Numbered from the stretch's first letter, positions 21,435-35,851 are shown. The stretch is DNA of 64,000 bases from Hermatobates lingyangjiaoensis (GCA_026182355.1 JAPFBL010000049.1:1736001-1800000), one strand, 5' to 3'. Numbers and translations are program-made. The notes: generated from the sequence alone by a model not told the origin.

Positions 21435-23410
21435 CTTTACTATAAGTAAAGTGTAGTGATCGCGAAAAAAATCGACCTCGAGATTTTGACGGAATTATAA
21501 ATATTGAGGTCCCAGAAGTTGTTTTATGACGTTTTCTCGATGATGTCTGTGTGTGTTGGTGTGGGTAGGAGGGTGCGTATGCATCCAAAGTTTGTAGACA
21601 GGCTGCGATTCAGAATCCTTGATGGATCAAGTAGATATTTTACACAAAAATAGGCCCCATAGTGTAAATGATCCCTATTGTTTGGGAGGAATCATGCATG
21701 ATGGGAAAGTCACTTTCATTGCCATAAACCTATTTTTAGACTACAATTTTTTTTCTTGTAAACTACTTATTCTAAAGTTTTGAAGATTTGACATTATCAT
21801 TGAAGCTACAAATGCAATAAACGAAAAATATACTCAGATTTTGAAAACTATATCATATTTTTTTTTTCAATAAAATGTAAAGATTTTTGACTTATAATTC
21901 AACCTGACAGCTTGTGAGAGCAATACAACCATACTGTTTAACGGATCAAAATGAAACTATAGCTAAAAATAGAACGTACTGAGAAAAATGAGATAGGATA
22001 ATTTTTTTTTAAATTCCATTTACCAAAGGGGCGTTACAGTACATTTTCTGTAAATGCTTTTTTTGACGTTAAACGGCTCATTGAATAAACATAAAAATTT
22101 GCTCAAAAATTGAATAAAAAATTAGCAATTTATAAAAAAAAGTCATGATATTTCAATCACAGCAAAGAGCAATAAAGCTATAAAAACTAGTATTTATTTA
22201 AACACTGTTGAATTTATTGATATTTTTTTACATTGTTTACATTGACTTAGAATTTTTTTAGTGAATCCACTGAGATAAAATTGATGTGTAGAGGTATGAT
22301 GGAACAATTTTAATAATTTATTGGCATATGAGATTGAGAGGAATAATATTTTTACATGTAAAAAATCACTGTCAATGAACATAAATTTTGGTGCTTTCCA
22401 TGGTATGATGGATTTGTGTCACAATATGCTCCAATCAATCTATATATTGCAACCTTCAACAAAAGTTAATATCAGTTGTAAATTATTGTGTTTATGTTTC
22501 AATGTATCTTTGGGTAATATTGATGTGTGAGGAATGGACTCTTTCATATTATTTTTATTATTATCTATTATTTTTAAAAATTTCAAACTTCCATCTATAA
22601 AAGTTTTAGTTTATTCTAAATAACTGGCTTTGACTTTGAATTGAATATGTAAAACTAACTTGTTACTAATATATTTTTTCTCAATACACATTCACAACAA
22701 CCTTATAACAGAGTTCAGCACAGGAGAAAAAGGTAACACGCAATCAGAGTGGATTGGTATACATATACGAATTTTGACAAATGGAAAGAATAGTGATTTT
22801 TATTAAATACTAGGAAGCTATAAAATTTCCAGTATAGTAATTCTATAAAAGATCAAAAATGTAAAGCAGAATTCAAAATTGAAAACATTCTTTGATGAAT
22901 AATAAATGTAATAAGCTTACATCTTAAATTCAAAATTATCTTAAAAGGACATTATTTCTTTGATGTTTCAGGCATTTTCCTGACAAAACAGAACTATTTT
23001 TTTTTTTTTTTTAAATTGGAATATTTGTCTTAAATATTCAATGTAGAAGGAGGTCAGGTAAACTATGTAAGAGATGCACTGGCTATTGGAACGAAAGCCA
23101 TGTTCTCCGGTAAGAGATTATTTCGTACCACGAAATCTTCTCTTTTGATTTCAACAATTTTTGTACTGCTGTATTTATACTAATGATATTATATGCATCA
23201 GTGGCGTGATATACAAGAAATATATTGACAAATGAATCAATCACTATAAGTACAACCTCCATGAATGAAAGTACAACCTCCTAATAAACAACTCCCATTT
23301 AGAAATTTATATTAATCTAAATGGATCATTATATGTTATATACCCATGATGTTTGATGATGTATTATGTTTACTTATGGTAAAGTTTATTGTAGGCCACT
23401 CCAGATTTTT
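21435..23410 (+). mobile_element. Family A repeat (copy A4), longest copy
   Basis: Starts CTTTACTATAAGTAAAG, then CTCGAGATTTTGACGGAATT and GATGATGTCTGTGTGTG. It runs without a large interruption to TATGGTAAAGTTTATTGTAG and GCCACTCCAG at the end. At about 1.98 kb it is the best template for the family. The ends share CTTTACTATAAGTAAA in inverted orientation. No protein motif is recognised, so it is probably non-autonomous. Confidence 0.75.
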
Positions 23411-24392
23411 AATGAGGTAAACGAGGGTTATATTGCTTCTCATATTCGATTTTAGTGTTATATTACTCTTTAATATTACATTACTATAATCTAGAATTAC
23501 TGACGTTTTTATCAAAAACTTCTGTTATAAAACATACCAAATCAAAAGTATCAAATTTGTAGAATAACAAAATAAAGAAAAAAGGAGTGCTTCTTTTATT
23601 ATACTGTACAATAAATACAGCAACTAGCTTTTTAATTATACAATATTTTCAAAGACAAAAGTGGAAATTTTTATACAATCAACTATATAATTGATATGTC
23701 ATTATGATTTGTCAGTTAGTGCTAACAAAATGCGGATATATAACTCCAGAAATAATTTTCATCATATAAAATATTGATGCAAAGTTGGAGTTAGTTGAAA
23801 AGGAAGCGAAACGTGAGTTACTGCTCATGCGTCATTGACAGATTCGGTAAACTCTTCACTTGCATCAACCTTGTGTTAACTGTCATCTCCCATTAGACTT
23901 TAGCACTTCCTACGCTTATGAAACCACGCCTCTGAACTATTCAGACTACCTGAGGGACTAGTATAACACCTCTACTGCATGTAATTCACTACTGCATGTT
24001 AATGTTTAAACTTCGGCCTTCGGTTAATATAAGAACTGAATGAAAAATTAATAGAAAAATATTGTACAAATAAAATATAAATAACAAGAGATAACGATAA
24101 AGTTAATGATGGTAAAATTTGAAACAATTATGGAAACTAAATGAACGACTAACATTCAACTTCTTTATTGCAGAATACCTTTAGATGACTTAAATGATGA
24201 AAAATTTACCAGCCAATTAAACTAAAAGTTACAATGATTTTATGTTTAAATGTTTAGTTATATTTTAACAATGGCTGATATCCGACATTCTCTAGAATAT
24301 AATTTGAAATAAATAATGAAAGAAATTCTTGCATATGAAAATATGGATTTACTTTTTTTAATTGATAAACTCAGTTATAAAGTATACAAAAA
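23411..24392. other. Unassigned, with a GC-richer block at 23790-24010
   Basis: 23790-24010 is clearly less AT-rich than its surroundings but has no open frame of note and no copy elsewhere in the window. The rest shows nothing. Confidence 0.35.
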
Positions 24393-25645
24393 TCTGGACT
24401 ACCTTACACTTAACTTCACTATAAGAAGTAAAAATAACCAAACTGGTTTGGAAGATAAAGATTTTTGACTCTTCAAAAACTTGCACATTCAATCATAAGT
24501 TAGAATTTTTAAATTTTATTGAAAAAAAATACCTATTTTGCTGTTTTAAATATTGAATATTTCTTCCTTCACTGATTACATCACGAATGTGTACTTTGAA
24601 TTGCTCTCTTAAAGTTCTGTTTATTCAACATAGTGGTGTCCGAAATCATTGCATCTTAATCTCTAAATCTCATTTCAATTTATTATTATCACAACTTAAA
24701 AATGTAAATGAAGAAGAATTTTATTTTTAAATTCTTTTTTTAAGAAATAGAACATTATGTGGTGGATGAGTTGAGAGAATTTTTTTTAAAATTGCATTGG
24801 CCAAACGGGCGTTACAGTACAGTTTCTATTTTCATAAAAAATTTTTCTGACACTAAACGGCTGATTAAAAAACCATAAAAATTTGACCAAAAATTGAACA
24901 AGAAAACAGCAATTAAAAAAAATGTTTACATTTTAATCACGGTAAAGAGAAATAAAGCTATAAAAACTGTTTGTTTACCCTAAACTAAGGGATCACCTGC
25001 TATAGTTCTCGAATTTTTTGATATTCTTTTACATTGTTTAGATTGAATTAGAGATTTTTGTGTAAATCCACTAAAATAAAATTTATATACCTATATAAAG
25101 GAAAAATTTAAATAATTTATTGACTTTAGGATATAGGAGGAATAATATTTTTATATGTAAAAAATCACCGGCAATAAACATAAATTTCCTTTGTCTCACA
25201 AAATGCTCTAATTAATCGATATATTGCATCCTTGAACAAAACTTAATATCAGATAAAAAATTGTTTGTGTTTATGAATTATAGAAAGAGGAGTTATGTTT
25301 GTTGACAAATATTCAGTTTTTTCACTATTGTACTCTGATAGTTCATATTTATTATTTTCAAAAATTAGAGCTCCAAACTATAAAAGTTTTAAATTATACA
25401 GAATAGCCGGCTGTGACTTTGATTTGAGGTTGTAAAATCGGCTAATTACTAATATACTTTTTCTCAATATACATTCACAGCAACATTATAACAGGGTACA
25501 GCATGTACGACAAAGATGACACTTGCTCAGAGTAAATTTGTACATATTTTTTTTTTGACAAAGGGAAAGAAAAGTAATTTTATTAAATACTAGGAAGCCA
25601 TAAAATTCCCAGTATAAAAATTTTATAAAGCACCAAAAATAAAAA
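24393..25645 (+). mobile_element. Family A repeat (copy A5) with an inverted terminal end at its left
   Basis: 24393-24430 (ATCTGGACTACCTTACACTT, then AACTTCACTATAAG) is the reverse complement of the family's 3' end (AAGTTGAGTGTAGGCCACTCC). It is followed by family A interior in forward orientation up to 25645. This shows that the family carries terminal inverted repeats of about 40 bp whose outer half is missing in copies A3 and A4. Confidence 0.65.
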
Positions 25646-26139
25646 ACATAATTCATAATGGCAAACAATGGAAAAATGAGTTAAAAGTATTTCCTAGAAA
25701 GAAGATATTGTTATGACGGAATAATTACTCAATAACTTGGAAACTGAACCAGTATTTAATAAAATGGAAATTTAAAGATCACCTTCAGCAATTTGAAATA
25801 ATGATCACTGCTTATTATGACTCTCAGAAAATTACCCAAGAAAGTTTAATGCATGTTGCAATTGTAATAGGCCATCAAAGAAATACAAAATGTCGAAAAA
25901 GAGTCATTAGAGGAATATAATGACTCAATAAAAGAAAAAGTACTTCAAAAATTATAACTAATATGTAGAGAACTATATGTGAAAGATATAACATACACTA
26001 AATGAGAATACAAAACATGAACCTTATACTATCGCAGTGCATGCTGTGCATTATGTTGTGCATACTGAAATAATTAATTCACTCATGACTTGGCTGTTAC
26101 CAGTGAGAAGGATTACATTCACGCTTACAGATACATCCG

Positions 26140-26140
<1 letters not shown>
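25646..26140. other. Unassigned sequence
   Basis: Short A-rich frames only. No shared repeat recognised. Confidence 0.4.
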
Positions 26141-26142
<2 letters not shown>

Positions 26143-26215
<73 letters not shown>

Positions 26216-26230
26216 AACAAACACGCACAC
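26143..26230. repeat. (CA)n microsatellite
   Basis: About 35 uninterrupted CA units, then CAAACAAACAAAC and CGCG-containing variants. The open frames through it encode only TH repeats and are not genes. Confidence 0.95.
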
Positions 26231-26289
26231 GCGCGCATATGCATAAGTTATTTTAAAAATCAGTTGTTTTCAAAATCTGATTAATTTTA

Positions 26290-26672
26290 GTCTAAATATT
26301 TTTCGTTATTGTATTGGTAACTTCAAAGGTAGTGCCAAAATTTCAAAACTCTAGAATCGCCAATTTAGGAGAAAAAAATGTTTTCTGAAAACGAGTTTTT
26401 GGCAAAAAAAGTTACTTTCCCGTCATGCATAGTTCCTCCCAAATAATAGAGATCATCTACACTGTGTAACACATTTTTGTGTAATATATTAACTTCATCC
26501 TTTAAAGATTCTGGACCGTAGGTTGGTAACAAGTAATGCTAACACACTCACCCATCCACCCACTTACCCAGCCACCCACCCACACTCTCACTCGCACACG
26601 CACACACACACGCACGCAAACACACACACACGCGCAAACACACACACACGCAAACACGCACGCGCGCGCACA
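26290..26672 (-). mobile_element. Family A repeat fragment (copy A6), inverted
   Basis: Contains the reverse complements of GGTCCAGAATC, CAAGTTGATATTT-like, GATGATC, GGGAGGAATTATGCAT and the AAAAAC.TGTTTTTAG-like family blocks. It runs into a CA/CG-rich array at 26536-26672, the minus-strand view of the family's GT section. That array has expanded here. Confidence 0.65.
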
Positions 26673-29600
26673 TGCATAAAAGGAAAAAAAAATATGTCCA
26701 ATACATGCAATACTTGTATAAATTACTAATTTGCAAAATATAAGTATCAAAATATAAAGATAATTTGAATATAAATATCATTAATTAATGTCGTTAAAAT
26801 AGCATCCCAATAAACTTTATTATAATTTTACATTACCATTATTTTCATTTACTAAGTACAAGAAATTAATTTCACTTGATGCAAAAAGTTGTTATCAATA
26901 AGTGTATTAAAGTTGGTAGTTTTCTTGAATTGAAGAAAACTTGGTACAATTTTTCTGTTCCTAAACGCTGACCAAAGTCAGACATTAAGTATTTAAGGCT
27001 ACAGGATTTCGTTGAATCAGTTTGTTTATTCAAGCTAAATAACAAACTAAAATCCGTAATAACAAACTACAGTCTCTGATTTAAAGCCAGAGTACAAATA
27101 TTGAAGAATACCTTATTCTTGCAATTTCAATAATTAACAACCAAAATAAATAGACCATATTCCTAATACTGCTGAGTAAGTAAAATTCCATGTTATCCCT
27201 GAATATTTATTTATTTTAACAACCCTTGTTTAATGTGTCTTACTTTGGAAAGTGGACTTTCAATTCACCGAACGGTCATCATCCCGTCTGCTCTGTTTTC
27301 CATATTGTTAAACATCTATCATTCTTAATTCACAAAATTGAAATTTTACTTAAATTGCTGTTTTTCTTGAAAAAATAAATAAAGTAATTATTCAGTAAAC
27401 TTTAAATTCAAATGTAATGTTTACGACTTATAACTATAAAAAAGTTGCATTTGTTAAATTGTACGATTGCCCTAATGCCTGAATGGAGAGGCATCTGCCT
27501 CTATTGGGGGACAAACACCATCATGACCCCATGGCAGTTCACGAGCCATAGTTTAAGAGGCTTTTTCCTAGTCAATGCTTATTGTTATTGGGGAGTACTC
27601 GGAAATTTTTAAAAGTTCCTTAGCAGTCTTCGTTTCATAGTTGTTTACAAAAGTTCCGTTTGTACTAAAGTGTCTACACTAATTTAGTCTGCGGAATGAA
27701 GGAATGGAGTGAAATCCTCAGTCCTTCAGTTAACAGTCTTTAATATGCACAGGCAAGCAGGAGATGGACATTCCGAGATCATTACACTGACAATGTGGAT
27801 AACGCAAACCAAAATAAAAAAAATAAGCAATATTATTTCAGTGCTAAAAAAAATAATAAATTGTTTAAATGAACACAAAACAAATAAAATTAATAAAACA
27901 GGACTAACAATTAATCAGCCAAACTATAACAATAAAACTATATTTCTCAAATTATAAATGTATTACTGCAACTATTGATTCTTAGGAAGACCATCATATA
28001 TGGAACCCACAATTTAATTATCTTCAAGAGTTGAATATTTGTGATACTTCCCAATTATTACTCACATTAATTAATCGGTAATAATTTTCTTTATAAATGA
28101 ATTATATTTTAAGTAATAAAATCAAATTGATTCGTATACACATTATTGTAATGACTATTGCACTGACGGATTAGAGAAGTCTAATACTTGGTGGATTATC
28201 AGCATTGGATGTTTTTATCATCTTGCATATTTGTTTTTACGATCTATACATGTACATTGCTTACTTTGTTTTAGAGAATATTTTTTAGAAGATTATTTTA
28301 GAGTCAAGAGGTTGAATTAAAAAAAAATGTATTACACAAATGACATGTTACTAGATAAGTAATTGTTGTAGTGACCATCTGTTCCGCACGTGTTGCAAGT
28401 AGACCAATTACTTAAAGAAGCGCTACGTGTGAAACCGGTCAGGTGGTTACAACAATCATTGACAAAGTAAGACGGATTTACGTAATAATATGATATTTAC
28501 TTAGCTCTGCGGTGCTAACGATGTGCATGCATTCCATAAACAACCATGTTCCTCTTGTTCCAATACACCTTGATTACAATAGGGCTTTTGTACTTCATCA
28601 CGAACATTTGTCTTATGTTATGTCTGTAGCTTTACATTAAAATATTTTTTTTTACATTGATTTCAAAATTTCTAGTCAAAACTGTAGTTATTTTCTTAAT
28701 TATAATAATGGTATATTGAAAAAAAATGTTATTGTTATATTTAAATAATATATATCTACAAGATATTTCAACTCTCAAATAATGTTTCTACTCAACAATT
28801 GGGAATAAACATTGCATACAGCCTAGGATAATTGAAATAATTTGAACTATTTGGAATAATGGAAATTTTAAGAATAATTAAGGGTCGTTATTTACTGAAA
28901 AAAAAAATTTACAGTTTCTTCACTCTATAGTCTTCTGAAGCTCGTGACCACTAATACATATTATTCTTCCAAAGAACACTTGTGTACAACCAACATAAGC
29001 TTGGAACTATAACTGGTTAACATTCCTGAAATAAGGGTTCAAAGAAAGTAATTTCTTGAAGAAAAACAATGACTGGAGATCACCGAAATATTTTTCATTG
29101 ACTACATAGAATCAAATATCAATTCGACACCTATGAGGTCACGTACCAATGATTCAGTACCAACCTAGTTAATTTTTAATTTACCCACTTAATCATTTAA
29201 TATCAGTTTTTACTGATAACATTGGTAATGTTTTTACTAGTAAAAACCTTTAACATTGAGTAATATTTTTGCAATAATTATGGCTTTGTTTTTTATTTAG
29301 CCAATAATATGATGTTTTTTTTTTTTAATTTAGGAGATGAAAAATCTTGTGTACACTGTTTGTTACGAGCATGAAAGATTACTTTTTTAATAAACTCGAG
29401 TAAGAAAAAAGTTATGGATTTAGATGCAATTTGAACCTGGTGAAGTGAAATAGAAACTGTTAACTGTTATATACAAACTAATTCAGAAAATTTACCCTTT
29501 CATGCTCTAGAAAAGCACTGTAGTCGAAAAGTGATCATCAAGGCCGTTATTTTTCAAAATAAAGTTGAAAAAGTTGCATGAGACACTGCCTAGTCTGCTG

Positions 29601-30834
29601 ACATTGATAAAGAACCCAAAATGGAGACTATTAATTTGTTAGTGTTCATTTTATGGTGAAAGAGTAGTGTTGTTGGGTAGGGATTAAAACAGTAAATATA
29701 ACAATGTAACAACAACAGAAGAATCACAAATCGTAAAATTAGCAATTACTCCAATTTAGAATTGTCATCCATAAAAGGTTGGCTATTTTTCTAAAGAAAT
29801 GAAATGGTTGTAGAGAGAGTATAAAATACGATCGTAATTTATGGATTATAGTAATTCATTAAACCCTATATACATTGAAAACTACTATAATTAATATCCT
29901 TCAATGATTCTTGCAAATATAACATATTTCGTATCTTTCTTGTCTAATTTTAATATTGGAAATTTAATTTCTTAAACCATAAAGTTTGAGTGATACTAAC
30001 GTTACTTATTTTTTTTTATTGAGTCTCAGTCGTTCATAAGCAACACTTCTTACAGACGTTCGTTCAACCATTGGTCTGCACAGTCACCAATATTACATTC
30101 TATTTGGAATTGAAAAAAAAATGTAGCACTAATATTACAAACATTTATTAACAAATTGATTAGTCATTATATCTGAAAAAGAATGTACTTACAGAAAGTC
30201 GAGTGTAGACTAAGTCCGTTATAGTGATCATGGCATTAATTTATTGAATGTTAACTACTAGATGAATGAAAATGACATTTTTTGAGATACTAGCAGGAGT
30301 TGGTTGATTTTATTAGATAGAAGAATTTCTTCTTTGGTAATGTGATTGAGGAATATGAGCAGAAGGACTACAATGGGTGGACGTCAAAGCCAGGTACTAC
30401 AGCTGTTGTTTTTTTAGTGTACGCTATTCCTCGACACAGGTAGACCCTACCAGCTGTAACAACAGTTGCTTCCTGTGTTGATTCTTTCTTCTTTCAATGC
30501 CGTCCATACTAATTTAATATAACATCTTGACCAACCAAATTCTGTTTTAAATATAGTAAACGATACAGAATCATGAGCAGAAAATATTGCTTTATTTAAA
30601 TAACCACAAAGTGTTCATTAAAGAATTAAAATAATAATTTCACCCTTTTATAGAGTAATAAGTTAATCTAACTTATTTTATTTTCATCACTAATTTATTA
30701 AATAATATAACATCTTGACCAACCAAATTCTAGTAATTAACTTTTTTGCCGTTTCATATTGTGGTTTAATCATTCACTGTTATTTCACGTGTTAATGTTG
30801 TATATATATTTATATATAAACTACATTGATAAAA
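26673..30834. other. 4.2 kb with no gene recognised
   Basis: Mostly AT-rich. Local items: a GC-richer piece at 27465-27560; an imperfect inverted repeat at 28362-28458 that resembles a PLE end (GAAGCGCTACGTGTGAAAC); and a near-exact direct repeat (ATATAACATCTTGACCAACC) at 30518 and 30706. I found no splice-bounded coding frame. Confidence 0.4.
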
Positions 30835-31995
30835 AGAACACACAGAATGAAACAGAAACTCACTACTATATTTCTATGGCCTCGTCATCAGGAAGATAGA
30901 AACGAGTCGCTCTGCAGGCAGACGACTGGCCAATGGTCTTGAAGAAGCACTTAAACAGTGTAGCCAACTTACGGAGGGAGAGGAGGCAAGGATAGATCAG
31001 AAAATAAAAGCAAAATAAATAATAACGAATGAAAACAATAACTATTAGTTGTTATATCCAAACAAATATACAAATAAGAAAGTAAACAAAAGATAAATTA
31101 AGAGACTAAAATAAATAAAAGGAATAATCAAAGATTAAGGTTTAGCCCAGGAGCTAGGTGCTCAGAAGACCAATATGAGCTTCTTCTGAATGACTTTTGA
31201 ATTGTTATCAGTTATCTGTCTCAAACCTGCAAACGGAAAGAGTCATTAAAACTGAGTCCGTGAGAACTGGCATGAGTAGAAACGGGAAGGTTACTGGGTT
31301 TACCATCGGACGACCTGTGATTATTCATACGCAGACACTGAGTGCAATACAAACGGTAAACGCAGTTACCAGATGTACAAGAGGTTTTGTAAGTGATAGG
31401 GTAGGTGTGTTTGCTGAGAAAAGAAGTAAAGGAAGGAACGAGATTGCTGATAGGACAAGTAAGACACCCACGACGTCCGCACTGAACCATACCGCCGGCA
31501 GTATTGGGAGGTTTAGGAGAACAGATATGAGAGAAAATCAGTCTAAGGTTAGGAGGTTTGCGGTAAGAAATAGAAGGTGCCTCTCTGAAGGCAGAAGAAG
31601 AAAGTATAGGGAAGAACTCCTATTGATGACTGCGCCTAGCCTATGAACACCAAGAAAATAAGTGATGGTGAAGAAAGTAGTCACTTCGATCTCTCCTAGG
31701 ACCAGAATTATGATGTACATCAGTAGAGACTACGCGATTATTAATGAACTTAGGAGGATAACCTCAGCCAGAAAATTTCTTTTTTAATAAGGCTATTTGG
31801 AAAGAACTTAAACTGCTGCAAATTTTGTGAAGATGTATGGAAAAAGATTTGGGGACGGCCTTTTAACGTAGGAGGGATAACAACTGTTAAAATGAAGGTA
31901 TTTCTCGGCATTAGTTGGCTTGATATGTACAGAAGTAGAAGGATGACTATCTTTTTGCTTAGAGCAAGCTTATAAGAGTTTCCATCTCATATTAT
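30835..31995 (-). mobile_element. Penelope-like element, 3' half
   Basis: On the minus strand the order is RT/linker relics (31650-31995), GIY-YIG region (31221-31640), an A-rich 3' UTR (31010-31140), then a terminal repeat with a worn CTGATGACGAGG...GAAATATAG core at 30868-30893. This is the standard 3' organisation of a PLE. It is truncated on the 5' side. Confidence 0.75.
31221..31640 (-). pseudogene. PLE linker and GIY-YIG endonuclease relic
   Basis: The minus frame reads ISYRKPPNLRLIFSHICS, then GGMVQCGRRGCLTCPISN. Further on come TSCTSGNCVYRLYCTQC and PVSTHASSHGLSFNDSFRL. The 'YRKPPNL' and C..RGC..C blocks are the PLE linker zinc-binding segment, and CVYRLYC..C is the start of the GIY-YIG fold. 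The YIG tripeptide itself has been deleted (CTQC is followed by LRMNNHRS), so the nuclease is dead. Confidence 0.8.
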
Positions 31996-34900
31996 TGATC
32001 ATGATCACGTTTACTATTTCAGTAAGCTATGGAATCCATCATCAAAACATGAAAGCCAAAAGAAGTAATAAATTAGTAATATTATAGTCCATCTTCAGAT
32101 TACAATCATTTATAAAGTTATATTAAAAATGAGAGATGCCCTGCTGACTTTCATACTGCTCTTCATGTCGTTGGACCAGTTTAAGATGGTATACACCTTC
32201 ATAAGCCACTCTTAAAAAGCTTAAAATTATTCAAAAACATCTTTATTTTAAAAACTTCTTTGGAATAAGTGACAAAGTTGCTACTGAAGGTGGATAGTAT
32301 CCAAACCAGTCAACAGAACGAAGAGTAGTATACGAGGTCGAGCGATATCTCTCTTTGTAAATTTAAATTGACTTACCTATGTCGTATTAATAATATGCCT
32401 GGCATTTACATAAAGTTTGTATTTGGATTAATGCCACAAGGATACCTCAAATATATTGCTAATTTAATTAGCTCTTAACTCTTAACCCTTATATTAAATA
32501 GAGTCCCTTAAATTATATGCTACTACTAAAAAAAATTACTACTAACAGAATAATAAATATCATAAATATTACAAGTAGAAAACGGTTAGCCTTGCCACAG
32601 TGCATTTGTGCTAGTGTCTTGCCCTTTGAGCCGAAAGTTTTTTTTTTATTATTAGATGTTCAGAATACCTAAAAGACTTTTGTAATATTTGAACTTTAAC
32701 TTATCTTATTAGATGAATAAGACACTGGCAGGGTGGGGAAAGAATTAATGTTAATCCTCGGTGTTTAATGTTTGTTTACGGGAGTCAGAAGAGTCCTAGA
32801 ATACTGTGATTGAAGAAATTCAGAATTACTTCTAACCAAAACATAATTACGAAAGGGGCAATGCTCAAAGGGTGATAATAGGCAGAGGGAAAACACTTAA
32901 TAAATTTATAAATGATATATATGAACTGCTGTCATTAAAACGAACACAAGAATGAACTTATTAACAAAGAAGAAAATACCTGTAGTTTTATTAAAATCTA
33001 AGCTTGAATAAATACAAATTTTACACATATTTAGAAACGTCATTATTTCGGTTTAGTTGATTTTTATTTTGACGAATTATTTATGTATGTCATGTGTACT
33101 TCTTTTGAGGTGATGGTAATTTTTATGGTTGAAGTGGAAAGTAGTTTTTTTTTTATTGAAAGATGGAAATTTAAAGTTCTTTCTTTCAATTAAATTTTGA
33201 TTTGTGCAAATTGATTAGAGACAATATAGTTTAGGTTATGACTTTTCTATACATTTACAGTTTTAATCCAGCGTCATAAAGGAAAACTCATTTCAAATTG
33301 TTTTAATAACCACGTGCTAATACACAGCAGTTAGAGTATTTCTGCACAATAGAAAATTAATATTTTCACATAGAAGCAGACGATGAAACAAATCGTAGAA
33401 ACATCATGTGAGACCAATGAAAGTCATTTGAGTTCTGTGAATTACTTGAAAGAAGAAATTTATTTTTTTTCAGATAAAGTATCAGCCAAAAAATTGTAAT
33501 AATGTTGGTGATCTTACTGATCAATAATATATTGATAATATATATGCTCTATGATAATATAAAAAAAAAAAGTGTGAGTGGAGAAACTACCTATTGTTAG
33601 CACTCTATTTTTTGATAGCACTAGCAAATGGAGGTAGTACTCCATTCGTAAATTACATTTAGATTTATGTTGAAATTAACTTTAAATGATCACCTATGAT
33701 TATTCACCTATCATTCATTACCTATAGGTGCTTTGATTTGTATTGTCAAGTTTAATCGTTCATTGAAAATATTAGATAAACCTGTATCATATCTTTATGT
33801 CTCGTCCTTTAGTATTATGTGGTTATTCCAAGTTAGTTTTTATCAACAAAAATTCTCCTATTGTACTATATTTCCTATTGGAAGAAAGGAGTTGTTAATA
33901 TACACAAAAGACCCGGTTTTTCTTAAGAGTATAAAGATGATGTGGATGTATATTGCTTTGTTTAATTTAATTCTCCTTTACTGACAGTAATATTCCATAT
34001 GAGAGAAATATTCTGAAGGGCTTGACCGGAGCAAACAGGTCACAGTGATTGGCCAAAAATTGCTGTGTCATCTGCACAGGTTAAAGTGGTTCAGAACATT
34101 ACAGTTTATAGATGTGTTGTATATTTATAAGCACAAATACTTATACTATTGGCACTCCAGCTTTCATAGGGAAGTAGGGAACAGCCCTCTCATTAATGTC
34201 ATCTTGGCGGAACAGTAAGTATTTTTGCCAATACAATTAAAGGTCTGAGTAATGCAAACAGTACTACTTGCTCTAGAGAGCAGAGGAGATTGTATTGTAA
34301 CGTAGCAGAATAGTGTTGTCAAAAACCGAAATTGCGGTTGAAGTGAATAGTCTTGAGGTTTAGAATTAGAAATATTTGTTTTAGGATTAATGTCTGGAGC
34401 ACTTTTTCTAAAACTAATAAGAGCCTGATGGGTCTACTTCAAGTAAAATGATATATAATTTTATTAGGTTTGGATATCATACGGATGGTTTCTATTTTAT
34501 TATGACTACTGCAGTGTATAAGACCAAATTTAAAAGGTTATTTATAAATATTATTATATTATTATTATTGTTAATGTTATAAATATTTAAGGTTATTTAT
34601 GTAAGATGCATGCATTTTATTAGTATTTCTTAAACATTCAAAGAGTTACAGGGTGAAATTTAGGTATTTTTCAGGGCACCATTTGTTGTATCGTATTCTG
34701 AAAATTAGACAAGGTAAACACTTTAGGAGGAACATGAGGTAATAGGACAATAATAAACGTTTGGTTCTTTTTTTTATTTATGCCAGATCTAGGAAAGTAT
34801 ACTGTAGAGTAAATGCACAGTCAGGCGTTTTCGTAGTCAGATTTGGCCCACATGTCATAATTGACCTAAAATTGTTAAATATTTTTTGGTACGATAAGAT

Positions 34901-35851
34901 TTCTCTGGTTGCTTTCCCCAGTGACTATTATTGGTACATTTATTATTCAGAATATTGTTGAAATTGTTGGTCTTTGTAATTTTATAGTAACAGTTATAAT
35001 TGCAGACAGGTTTTTTGTCAGTGTTTTGCAGTGATACAGAGAGATCATAGAAATGAAGACATGACATTAGAAGTTGAGAACGAGAATTGCTCTACCGTCA
35101 CAACAATATTTACGAAATGATCTTTCCTGTGCGTTCGCTAGTTATATGCTTAAAAATTGATCTGTAAATGTAGGTAGCTTTAGTTGGAAAAAGGATCTAT
35201 TATTATTTGTTGTAAAACTGTGTCTGATTATAAGAACTGTGTCACAAACCATTAGTGTTCAACACTAAGATGACGAAAGATTATAAGGGTCGTTTTGATT
35301 AGGGTAGAGGCCGGGAAAGTAAAGGAATTAATCTCTCTCTCAACAACCGTTGTAAGCAAAGTCACCAACGATTGTCTGTGCAGATTAAACGCTTGGCAAG
35401 AGTTTCATTAGGTTAGGACAGTTACAACTTTAGTGATATTTAACACATTTTAACACATGGTTACAGTACGACTTTTATTATCGTACTGTTACTGTTACTG
35501 TTACGCATTACACAATTTCCTTTGACTTTGAAGTACTCCTTCAGACTAATATGACATCTGTACAGATGTGTCACCACAAATGTTTCTTAGGAGTTTAAGC
35601 TCCATTTTAGGCAAGAAAGAAAAAAAACTTGCAAGTTTTTCTTTCAAATGTTTCAAAATGCTGATATTAGAGACTCTATTTTTTAAATTTCTTCTGTTAG
35701 TTTTTGGGTAGATTTTGAGATGAAATTTTAAAACACTATAAAGCAGCTCTCCTCTTTTAGATGGTCAGTATGAAATTTTAACTTTTGTTCCTAGACTGCA
35801 TGAACTGATTTCCTGAACTCCCCACGTGATCTACAGTGTATCAGTTCTTAC
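31996..35851. other. 3.9 kb with no gene recognised
   Basis: AT-rich. No frame with coding composition and no element from the families seen elsewhere. Small TTATTA and TTACTG reiterations at 34546-34575 and 35485-35505. Confidence 0.4.

Noticed and set aside
26037..26750. Several open frames rich in TH, CV or AC dipeptides
   Set aside because: They are translations of CA/GT microsatellites.
33733..33984. 83-codon plus-strand frame (MICIVKFNRSLKIL...)
   Set aside because: Composition follows base composition. No acceptor or donor supports it and no motif is visible.
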